Assembly: GCF_026210795.1 (NCBI RefSeq)
Contig: NC_089447.1
Coordinates: 3,288,501 to 3,352,500 of the forward strand
Length of the DNA: 64,000 nt
Origin: Rhizophagus irregularis
Taxonomy: Eukaryota > Glomeromycota > Glomeromycetes > Glomerales > Glomeraceae
Reading direction: 5' to 3'
The translations under genes and the position numbers were made by a program. Numbering within the stretch: the first letter of the stretch is position 1; each line of letters starts with the position of its first letter. The notes under the pieces were generated by a model that did not search any database, was not told the DNA's origin, and saw nothing but the letters and a program-made list of their open reading frames with translations. This document shows, one piece after another, positions 1-8,867 of the stretch.

Positions 1-938
1 AGATATTTTAAGGGAAATTTAGCTAAAATTACGGTATTTTCAGCCAAAATTATGGTATGTCTAATAGGTGGACAACAGGTTTTTAAGGAAACAATAGATG
101 ATTATTATTATAACTTTATACCATCTTACCAAAAATAATAATTTTGTATTTGTTACTCTTTACCTTTATTGTTATATAGAAAAAAATACTTCATTGAAAT
201 TTTATAACAAAAATTTTAATAAATAACAAATTTACTATTTAATGCATTAAATCAGCCTATATGAATTTTGAATCAGACTTTAAAATTTTAATTATATATT
301 AAATATGAGTTATTCAAAATTCTAAAGTCCTACTGAAATTATATAAATTGATCAAAATTCCTTAAAAGTTCTTTCATAGGTTTTGTAGATCTGAATCAAT
401 TTATTTGAAATTAAATTTAGCCAGATCTATAAAATTAGAAGATTTTGTTTTGAAGCATTTATCATGTGATCAAAATAGCTAAAATATTTTAGCAAAATAT
501 ATAGTGAAAGTGATTAGTAATTATACAAATTAAATAATTTCAAATAAATTTAAAAATTTATATTAAAATAATTGTATAATTTTCATTTAATAAATGTTAG
601 AATTTTAATAATTTACAATAATCATATATTTAAGTTTACAAAATAAAATTTAATTAATTATATAAATATTAAATAAAAAATTATACAATTTGTTTATTAA
701 ATATCAAAATAAGATTCTGCTTATTTATAATAAAGGTTACTGTAAAAAATTGGATAATTTTTACTTTACTTTTTTTTTAAATTCTATTATGGGCCAGTGT
801 AAAAAGATTCGTACCTCAACAAAATGCCAATAAAAAAATTTTTTATTATATAAATGTTTATTTATTTATTTAATTTGAATTGATATATATTTGAAAAATA
901 TAAAAATATAAGTGTAAGATTAAATTGAGTATTATCAA
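1..938. other. AT-rich DNA, no gene seen
   Basis: I see no open frame with recognisable content and no repeat with clear ends. A short phrase resembling 'gccaaaattatgg' near 40-55 also turns up near 34550 and 37470, so part of this may be old repeat debris. It abuts the poly-T tract that marks the LINE 3' end. Confidence 0.5.
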
Positions 939-1404
939 TTTTTTTTTTTTTTAAATGTTGAATCATGTATCATTTTATTAGAATATATTTGGACTATATA
1001 ATAATCACAACTATTCTGTAAATGATACTTCCACTCTTCCAGCACCTGGCCAGTCCGATCAAACATTAACTATTATATCACAAATAAATTAAGAATAAAA
1101 TTAAATAATAAAAGTAAACCAAAATAATTAAACCAAAATACTATACTATAAACTAAAAATAAACTATAAAGAAAAATAAAGGAAAAATAAAAGTAAAGTA
1201 AAATAAATTTACTAATAAATAATTAATTAAAAAGTTTTTTTTTTTTTTTAAAAAAAATTTTACTCCAGTAATTTTTTGCTTATGTATAATGTAACCTTAT
1301 TAAACTTCTTCTTTATTGGGATCCAATTCTCATATATGTATTTCTTTATAAAGGTATCCATTGATTTCTTTACCATTGGAATTGCCTTTTGTACTTGATC
1401 TACT
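939..1404 (-). mobile_element. LINE 3' end / 3' UTR (copy 1)
   Basis: This stretch is about 95% alike, by eye, to 35768-36225. It begins on the plus strand with a poly-T tract (939-952), which is the poly-A tail of a minus-strand non-LTR retrotransposon. It then carries the shared non-coding block with 'cagcacctggccagtccgat'. The neighbouring minus-strand RNase H ORF ends just to the right, so this is its 3' untranslated tail. The target duplication of this copy could not be found with confidence. Confidence 0.75.
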
Positions 1405-1439
1405 TTTCTTGTTTGTATATCTTTTGCTTTATCTGAAGG

Positions 1440-3410
1440 TTAATTTAAGTGGTCTTTTGCTTTATCTGAAGGTTGATTTAAATTGTCTTTTATTTTTGGT
1501 TCAGAAGTAATTTTATCTGTTTGAGTAATGCCTTTTCTTTTTTTCCATAAAATGACTTGTTCACATCTTGGTTTCCATAATAAAATGTTAGCCATAAGTA
1601 TCTGTGCCTCATTAAGAGTTATTTTAAAATCTTTTTGTAATTTTGTTGTTAAATGAGTTTTAACTTTCACTTCCAATGCCAAGTGTTAAAACTTTTGGAA
1701 TTTTTCTGATTTTGCTGTAATTCCTAATATATCTTGTAATTAAGGTTGCTTGCCGAAACCTTCTTAATAACTGCCGAAACCTATACGGAAAATGCTGAAA
1801 CTATATTAAATCATATTAAAAATCCTGCCAAAACTTTGCCGAAATGCCGAAACCCCCATTTGCCGAAACTGCCGAAACCCTGCTGAAACTATAGTAAACA
1901 TATAGTAAAATCTTGCCAAAATTTATCACAGGATTTTGGAGAGGTTTTGGCAAGTAACCTTACTTGTAATACATTTCTAATAAAATCTTCACCTTGGCAT
2001 TTAATTTGCTTTTGTTTTAAACATATAATTATAGATTCTTCTGTTGTAATCTCCAAAATTTTTTGCCAAATCAATTCATATGCTTGGCATTCAAATAAGT
2101 GATTCCAATTTTCCTTTTTGTTACAGTTCATAACACATTTCATCTCCTTATAAAGTTTTGGCTTTCTTAATGCTAGAATGGATCCTAAAGGAAGGATTTT
2201 ATGAAATAGTTTTGCTATAAAAGTCCACAAATAGTTAGTTTGCATACTAGTGCAGTGAAACCCTTTGCAATAATGGAAAATAAGCCAAGTAATTTTCCAG
2301 TCTATCTGATTAACATCTCCATAACATAATTCCTGATTATTTTTTAACAATGACCATTCAGTAGCTTCACCTGTAGCTAATATTTTCAAAATAAATCGTC
2401 TAATATTAACTTCAATAGGATTATCTATAAAAACAGGAAAGTAGGATAGTATATTATCAATAAAATCTACATCATTTCTAAAAAGATTATTTCCACATTG
2501 TCCTTTTTTTGCCAATTTGTTAGCTATATCATTGCCTATAATGCCACTATGTCCCTTTATTTTAACCAACTTTATGTTTATTGATGCCTCTCTGATTAGC
2601 ATAATTATTTTAATAATGATCAAGTTATTAGTTTTTTTTAACCATTTTCTAGTTGTTGAATCAAAAGCTGAGTTAATTGAATTAATAGCACCTAAGCTAT
2701 CTGTATATATAGTTACATTAGAATTTTCTGGTGCTGTTAATAATGCCAAGAAAATAGCTACTATTTCTGCCCTAGTTGATGATGGCCAGAGAGATAGACT
2801 TGAATATACTGAATATTCTCCTTCTTCGTTATTTGTATAAAATGCTGCCCCTAAATTTACAATAGTATTATCTACCATATTATATGAGTGATTATTAGTA
2901 TCTATAATTCGATTAGCTAGTGATCCATCTGTATAATATTCAATGTTTTTCAATAATCTTAACCAATATCGTATATTTGTAAGTTCTTGTCTAAATGTAT
3001 CTTGTTCTATCCAGCGATTGATCCATGGTCCTAAATTATCTCCATCCAATTTAATTGTAGGTGTTTTTTCCATTTGTTGTATATCGATATTTGTTGTAAT
3101 ATTTTCAAGTCTATTTACTGAATCTATCATATAATACCAGTCAATATGTATAATTGCGCCTGTTGATAATCAAATAAAAATTGGTAAAACTAATGCATTA
3201 TGTTGAGCTATTGTAATAATCTTTGGACATTTCTGTTTCTGAATAATTGCTTTTTGAGGGTTATCTAAACATATATTAATATTGCATATTTCTATAATTA
3301 AACATTTAATTTTCTCCCCATTTTTCTGTATTGTGTTCTTTTCTTTACAAGTCCTATTGATAATTTATTATTTTTATCTTTTATTATCACATACAGATGT
3401 TTTTGCTTAT
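1440..3410 (-). pseudogene. LINE ORF2 C-terminal part: RNase H-like domain and C-terminal Cys/His region
   Basis: The main open stretch is 1889-3130 (413 codons, minus strand). An RNase H type I-like fold is visible: 'YYTDGSLANR' (first Asp), 'STRAEIVAIFLALL' (Glu), 'IYTDSLGAINSI' (Asp) and 'KIKGHSGIIGNDIANKLAK' (His and final Asp). It ends in a Cys/His cluster 'CVMNCNKKENWNHLFECQ' typical of LINE C-termini. Upstream (3131-3410) the frame continues with at least one stop and one frameshift. A MITE at 1741-1962 cuts the 3' part, so the last ~24 codons of the open frame are MITE sequence; the true C-terminal part resumes at 1440-1732. No reverse transcriptase domain remains between this part and the endonuclease part, so the copy is dead. 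Confidence 0.8.
1741..1962. mobile_element. hAT-like MITE, TAAGGTT family, copy 1
   Basis: A 222-bp element with inverted ends TAAGGTTGCTTGCCGAAACC and GGTTTTGGCAAGTAACCTTA. It is flanked by the perfect 8-bp direct repeat CTTGTAAT (1733-1740 and 1963-1970). An 8-bp duplication with TA-rich tips is the hAT superfamily signature. The interior is made of short 'gccgaaac' phrases and has no coding capacity. It interrupts the LINE ORF. A sister copy lies at 29163-29434. Confidence 0.88.
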
Positions 3411-3550
3411 CCTCTGATTAGAGCTCCGAACAGGTCAGCCAAATTCAGGTAACCTGACCTGAACTGACCTGAAATTCAGGTCAGGTATGAGATTTTTAAA
3501 AAAAATTCAGGTCAGGTATGAAGATTGACCTGACCTGATTGACCTGTTGA

Positions 3551-4075
3551 CCTGAAACTATTGATTCTACTATATAATAAAAGTGAGTTGCAGTATTGCG
3601 ATTTACTTTTTTATATTGATTTTATATAATAAAAGTGAGTTGCAGTATTGCGATTCACTTTTTTATATAGATTCTATATAAAAAAAGTGAGTTGCGGTAT
3701 TGCGATTCACTTTTTTATATTGATTTTATATAATAAAAGTGAGTTGCGATATTGCGATTCACTTTTTTATATTGATTTTATATAATAAAAGTGAGTTGCG
3801 ATATTGCGATTCACTTTTTTATATTAATTCTATATAAAAAAAGTGAATTGCAATACCGCAACTCACTTTTTTTATATAGAATCTATATAAAAAAGTGAAT
3901 CGCAATACCGCAACTCACTTTTATTATATAAAATCAATATAAAAAAGTGAATCGCAATACCGAAACTCGCTTTTTTATATAGAATTTATATAAAAAAGTG
4001 AATCGCAATACCGCAACTCACTTTTTTTATACAAAATCAATATAAAAAAGTGAATTGCAGTATTGGGATTCACTT
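3551..4075. repeat. Array of ~60-bp hairpin units arranged as a giant foldback
   Basis: Units of the form aaagtga-(16-17 nt)-tcacttt repeat about every 60 bp. Each unit is itself an imperfect hairpin, with loop-side text 'gttgcagtattgcgat' or its complement. The first five units read in one orientation and the later four in the other, so the whole array is also one large inverted repeat centred near 3840. It forms the core of the outer hAT-like element. Confidence 0.8.
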
Positions 4076-4084
4076 TTTTATATG

Positions 4085-4375
4085 ATTTTAATATAAAAAT
4101 GTTGAATCGCAATATTTCGAGAAAAAACGTTGCGAAAACGTTTTTTCATAATATTATATTAAAAAAATGTTTCATAACGTTTTTTTTTGATATTTCAATA
4201 ATAACGTTGCGAAAACATTTTTTTCATAATGTTATATTAAAAAAAACGTTTTGCAATATTTTTTTTCAATATTTTAATAAAAAATGTTGCAAAAACGATT
4301 TTTTTCATAATATTATATTAAAAAAAAAAAGTTTTGTACCGTTTTTTTTCAATACTTTAATAAAAATAGTCCTGA
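4085..4375. repeat. Tandem ~80-bp repeat
   Basis: Three decayed copies of a unit with 'cgttgcgaaaac' followed by 'cataatattatattaaaaaa' (seen near 4125, 4203 and 4287), still inside the outer hAT-like element. Confidence 0.65.
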
Positions 4376-4845
4376 AATTTTTCAGGTTTCAGGTCAGGTC
4401 AGGTCAAACAGACAACCTGATATAACCTGACCTGACCTGACCTGAAAAAAAATTTCAGGTCAGGTTTATCAATTAACCTGACCTGACCTGACCCATTCGG
4501 AGCTAGGGATTGGAATCGATTCCCATTATTAGAATCGATTCTAAAATCGATTAATCGCGATTAATCGTTTCGCAAATACCGATTTTTTTTTATACTATTT
4601 ATAATAGGTGTGTTTAAACACATATCACGTGATTACAAAAAATTACAGTGATCGACGAACAAAGTTCCTTTTTTGGAAATTTGTACAACCTTGTGCGATG
4701 GAAACTTGAATTTTATTGGGAGATAAAATTTCCTTTTTAGGAAGTTTGTGTTTCGTCACGTGATTCGCGGGCGGAATTATGAATTTGGCCAAAATTAACT
4801 ATTATGAACAAATAATAATTTACGGTCAAATTAACGAAACTGCGC

Positions 4846-6073
4846 TGAGATTCCCCAATTCCCTCTGTCATCAATTTACAGAGTTGCCACATCGAACGGG
4901 CATTCTCATGGTCGAACGAACGGATAAACGAACGAACGAACAATTAAACGAGCGAACAATTAATCAACAACATAATCAAACAACATAATCAACGAACAAC
5001 ATACAACAACATATAACAACAACATTCTTGGTTCACAAAATAAATAGCGTTAATAATATAAAACGTCGAACAATATAAAATAAAATTTAACTTCTCTAAA
5101 TTTTCCCCAAATTATATCCACTTTTACCTTTAATTTCAAACTTCGTTAGCTCTCGCTACGAATTATTACTTTTCAAAACATATATTTAATTCATCTTAAA
5201 ATTTTCATTTATTTAATTAAAATTAATTAAGCGAACATTAATTAAAGTTTAGGGCGAACCTATTACCTTCAATTAATATTAAACTTTACTAACAAATAAT
5301 TAAATGAAACTTATATTTTTATTGAGTTCTGTGGATGAGAACTATGGAATTATTTTGAATTCCGTTCTCTATATATACAATTTTTATGCTACTTTCTATT
5401 CTATCTTTTATGTTCTTTACATATTATCTTTGAACTATCTTTCTAATATACTATCTATATTTTAAATACGCTATCTTTTAATATGCTATCTTATATATTA
5501 TCTTTTCTATTATTCGAATATTACATCGTAAAGAAATAATTTATAACCCATCTTTTATGGCTGCGCTATCTTTTCTTAAAAATAATCCTTCAAATATTAT
5601 GTCGTAAAGATATAATCCATCTTTTGTGGCTGTGTTATCTTTTTATATATGTTCTTTTTAATAAGTTATTTTTTATGTTCCATCTTTATACTATCTTTTC
5701 ATATTATCTTTTATATTATTTTGTGTTCTTTAATCTTTCCGACATTATTTTATATATTCTTTTAATCCATTTTATGTGTTTTGCTTATAATTTATCTTTT
5801 GTGGCTTATAATTATTCTTTCTTATTGTTCTTATTGTTAAAGATCGCTAAGCCGCAAATGATCGACTCTATTTATCCTATTGGTTCTTTGTCAATCATTC
5901 AATAAATATTACATCATGTAGATCATTACTCTTCTTAAATGTTTATCCTTTTCGGCTAATTATTTATCCATCCACACCAATCCACGATTAATTTGTTTGT
6001 TCTTAATACTTGATAATTACATTTGGCGGTTGAATTTTATCATCTTTTTGTGCTTGATATTCGGCCGTTTACA
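4846..6073 (-). repeat. 3' LTR (left copy)
   Basis: A 1228-bp direct repeat of 14080-15307, beginning TG and ending CA in both readings (tgagattccc ... ggccgtttaca on the plus strand). It is AT-rich and contains an accidental 93-codon open frame repeated in both copies, which I do not regard as a gene. Confidence 0.95.
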
Positions 6074-6088
6074 TTATCCCCCTCTTCG
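6074..6088 (-). other. Polypurine tract of the LTR element
   Basis: On the minus strand the bases just before the 3' LTR read GAAGAGGGGGATAA. This is a purine run directly abutting the LTR start TGTAAACGG, as expected for plus-strand DNA priming in LTR retrotransposons. Confidence 0.8.
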
Positions 6089-6094
6089 CTATTT

Positions 6095-6114
6095 GTGACC
6101 TCACAAATAACTTT
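6095..6114. repeat. Perfect palindrome next to the polypurine tract
   Basis: tatttgtga-cc-tcacaaata is a 9-bp perfect stem with a 2-nt loop, 6 bp from the polypurine tract. Two copies of 'atcgaactcgggtct' follow (about 6121 and 6158). Function unknown. Confidence 0.6.
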
Positions 6115-6237
6115 AAAAGAATCGAACTCGGGTCTCGTTCGTAATAATTCTAATTGAATCGAACTCGGGTCTTATCGAATACCTCTTTAATTGATTTCGC
6201 TTCTAAATTTGTTATTTTCGTTATGTGTTCTGTATTT

Positions 6238-8346
6238 TTAGTTCTGTGCTCTTCTCCATTTCTCCACCTCTTTAAATACTTTTCTCCAACTACTATTGTC
6301 ATTTTTAACTTTTACTCGACTGTATCTTTTAGTATCTTTGTACACGCCCTGATTTTCTTCAAACATTCTAACCATGTCCAAATATTCATCCTTCTTTAAT
6401 GTTGGATATGACGATTTTTCCGTTTTCTTTGTTTCTCTTCCAATGTAATTTTTCCAACATACATCACTATCCTTTTCTAAAAATATCACTATTGATTTGT
6501 CTATTGTTTCTTTCAGTCTGAATATTTCTTTTTCCATCTCATGATTTCCATGTGGAGTAATTAATCCTCTGTCAAAACTTTTCGTCTTTTGATAATAATA
6601 TTCACAATATGGTGATTTGTCTAAAATTATTATATCTGTATCTTCGTCATATTCTAGCATTCTTCTGTTTATTTGTTCCACTACTTCTTTTCTGAATTTC
6701 CATTCTGTCTCCATCTTTGATTCATAAAATTCATCTTTATCTTTTCTTCTTCTCTTATAAGTGTTGAATCTTACTTTTAATCCTTGCTTTTCCCATTCTT
6801 CAATTAAATTTTGTACTATACTTGTCTTTCCTAATCCGTCTACTCCATCGATTATTACTATTTCTGGTTGATCCTCTACTATCTTTAATAACCTACTTAA
6901 TGCGTCGGCGTTCGTATTTTCTTTTCCCGACCTATGTATTACTTCAAAATTATATTGCTGTAATTCCATCACCCATCTTGCTCTTTTTCCTTTTGGTATC
7001 TTTGCATTCATTAATCCTTTTAATGCACTGTGATCTGTTATTACTTTAAATTTTCTATCGATTAAATATTTATGAAAATGTTGAATTCCCCAAACTATTC
7101 CTAAACATTCCAATTCTGTTATCGGATAATTTTCTTCTGCTGGTAATAAACTTCTACTTGCATATGCTATTACTACTTCTTTTCCTTTTTCATCTTTTTG
7201 ACTTAATACTGCACCTAATCCTTTTCCTGATGCATCTGTTATTAATAAAAATTCTTTCTTCCAATCTGGATGTCGCAATATTGGATATTGTATTAACTTT
7301 TCTTTTAATTTTTCAAACGCTTCTTGTTGTTCTTTTCCCCAAATGAAAGGTACTCCTTTCTTTCTCAAGTCGCTTATTGGTCTTGCTATCTTTGAAAAAT
7401 TCTTCACAAATTTTCTGTAATATGAACAAAGTCCTAAAAATGATCTTACTTCTTTCACCGTTGTTGGTGCCTTCATTTCTTTTATCTTTTCTATCTTTTT
7501 ATCGTCCGGCCTCAATCCATCATTTCCTACTATATGTCCTAAAAATTCTATATTTCTTTCCAAAAATCTACATTTCTTTAATTTTATTATCAAATTATTC
7601 TCCTGTAACTTCTTTAATACTTTTTCCACATGTTCCATATGGTCTTTCAAATTTCCTGAATATATCATAATATCGTCAATATATACTACCACAAAATCAT
7701 TTATGTATTCTTCTAATATTTCATCCATTAATCTTTGAAATGTTGCTGGTGCGTTCGTTAAACCGAATGGCATTACATTATACTCAAATAATCCCTTTGA
7801 ACATACAAATGCTGTTTTTTCTTTGTCTTCTTCTTTCATTTCTACTTGATTAAATCCTGCTGCTAAATCTATGCTTGAAAACCATTTTGCTTTTCTATAT
7901 TTGTCTAACAATTCATCCATTTTTGGTAAAGGAAAACTATCCATTATAGTTATCTTGTTTAACTTTCTGTAATCAATACAGAATCTATATTTTCCCGTTT
8001 TCTTTCCTGCTAATGTAACCGGTGAACTCCACGGACTTTTTGATTTTCTTATCCTTCCTTGTCTTAATAATTTATCTACTTCTTCGCTTATAAATTTTGC
8101 CTTTTCGTCTGTTTCCTTGTATCTTCTTTGTTTTATCGGTTCTACTCCATCTTTTATTTTTATCTCATGTTGCGCCGCTTTTGTTCTCCCTTCTATTTCT
8201 TTGTCATATTCCAAAATATCTTGGTATTCTAATAATAATTTTACCATATTTTCCCAAATTGGTTCTTCTACTTTCCCTATACTTAATTTTTGCATAAATT
8301 TTTCACTTGGTTCGAGCATCTTTTCCGTCTCTCTCTTCAGAGCCAA
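6238..8346 (-). CDS. pol: reverse transcriptase, RNase H, thymidylate-kinase-like domain
   Basis: 702 codons. Residues about 70-275 are a Ty3/gypsy reverse transcriptase, with 'FCIDYRKLN' (122-130), 'PFGLTNAPATF' (193-203) and the active site YIDD (222-225). Residues about 360-485 are RNase H, with 'LITDASGKGLGAV' (D371), 'TELECLG' (E411), 'TDHSAL' (D438) and 'NADALSR' (D481). Where the integrase should start, residues about 495-700 instead read as a nucleoside monophosphate kinase fold. They show 'IVIIDGVDGLGKTS' (P-loop 501-508, the GxDGxGKT form of thymidylate kinases), 'IIILDKSPYCEYYYQ' (574-586, like the DR-Y/S motif with Lys for Arg) and 'SIVIFLEK' (618-625, sheet strand). The frame is the same as the protease frame upstream and separated from it only by one UAG; the first codon given is a TTG just after it, so translation probably comes by read-through or a fused precursor. 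Confidence 0.9.
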   Translation of the reverse strand: MALKRETEKMLEPSEKFMQKLSIGKVEEPIWENMVKLLLEYQDILEYDKEIEGRTKAAQHEIKIKDGVEPIKQRRYKETDEKAKFISEEVDKLLRQGRIRKSKSPWSSPVTLAGKKTGKYRFCIDYRKLNKITIMDSFPLPKMDELLDKYRKAKWFSSIDLAAGFNQVEMKEEDKEKTAFVCSKGLFEYNVMPFGLTNAPATFQRLMDEILEEYINDFVVVYIDDIMIYSGNLKDHMEHVEKVLKKLQENNLIIKLKKCRFLERNIEFLGHIVGNDGLRPDDKKIEKIKEMKAPTTVKEVRSFLGLCSYYRKFVKNFSKIARPISDLRKKGVPFIWGKEQQEAFEKLKEKLIQYPILRHPDWKKEFLLITDASGKGLGAVLSQKDEKGKEVVIAYASRSLLPAEENYPITELECLGIVWGIQHFHKYLIDRKFKVITDHSALKGLMNAKIPKGKRARWVMELQQYNFEVIHRSGKENTNADALSRLLKIVEDQPEIVIIDGVDGLGKTSIVQNLIEEWEKQGLKVRFNTYKRRRKDKDEFYESKMETEWKFRKEVVEQINRRMLEYDEDTDIIILDKSPYCEYYYQKTKSFDRGLITPHGNHEMEKEIFRLKETIDKSIVIFLEKDSDVCWKNYIGRETKKTEKSSYPTLKKDEYLDMVRMFEENQGVYKDTKRYSRVKVKNDNSSWRKVFKEVEKWRRAQN

Positions 8347-8352
8347 GACTCT

Positions 8353-8851
8353 CTATTTAAAATTCTGGTGCATTTTGAATACCTCTCCCTCATCGTTACT
8401 TTCATATTCTTCATCGTCCTCACTCTCTTCGCTTTCATATATTGCTTCTCTTTCATATCCTACTGGGATCGTTATTATTTCTCCCTGTTCTTCTATCCTT
8501 AAGGTATGATCTTCGAAATTTATTTTTGCATTATACAGCTTCCATATATCATTTCCCAAAATTAGATCCTCTTCTTCTGAATCTATTACTTCAACTTCTT
8601 TTAGTATCTCTAATTCATCTTTGTATCTTAAAGTTATATTTGCTTTTCCTAACGCCGCTATCTTTTGCCCATTTGCTATTGTACATCTAAATTTACTTTT
8701 TCCAAATATAGGTATATTCAATCTTCTTCTTAATTTATCTGTTATCACACTTACTGCTGCTCCGGCGTATCTATTATTACGCTCACTAATTGATCTTCAA
8801 CTTCTAATTCTGTTCTCATTGCTGTAGTTTTCTTCTCTTCATTTTTCATAG
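8353..8851 (-). CDS. Retropepsin-like aspartic protease region of the LTR element, with frameshift
   Basis: The open part is 8353-8748: 'ITDKLRRRLNIPIFG', then 'DLILGNDIWKLYNAKI', the retropepsin hydrophobic-Gly flap/ILG pattern, then an acidic tail. The upstream 30-odd codons from an ATG near 8851 end in a motif beginning 'VIIDT', and the catalytic D-T-G would follow. But the Gly-Ala-Ala-Val that should come next is in another frame: the frame shifts exactly within the DTG motif. A single UAG separates the end of this frame from the RT frame. Whether the shift is a mutation, an assembly error or a programmed event cannot be told from one copy. Confidence 0.7.
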
Positions 8852-8867
8852 TTCCCACCGAGTGTAG

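Noticed and set aside
3551..4075. Regular ~60-bp spaced repeats suggested a CRISPR-like array.
   Set aside because: Eukaryotic context, no unique spacers, repeats inverted halfway; it is the core of a hAT-like foldback.
5624..5905. 93-codon frame present identically at 5624-5905 and 14858-15139.
   Set aside because: It is inside the LTRs, is Phe/Leu/Tyr-rich low complexity, and is duplicated only because the LTR is.
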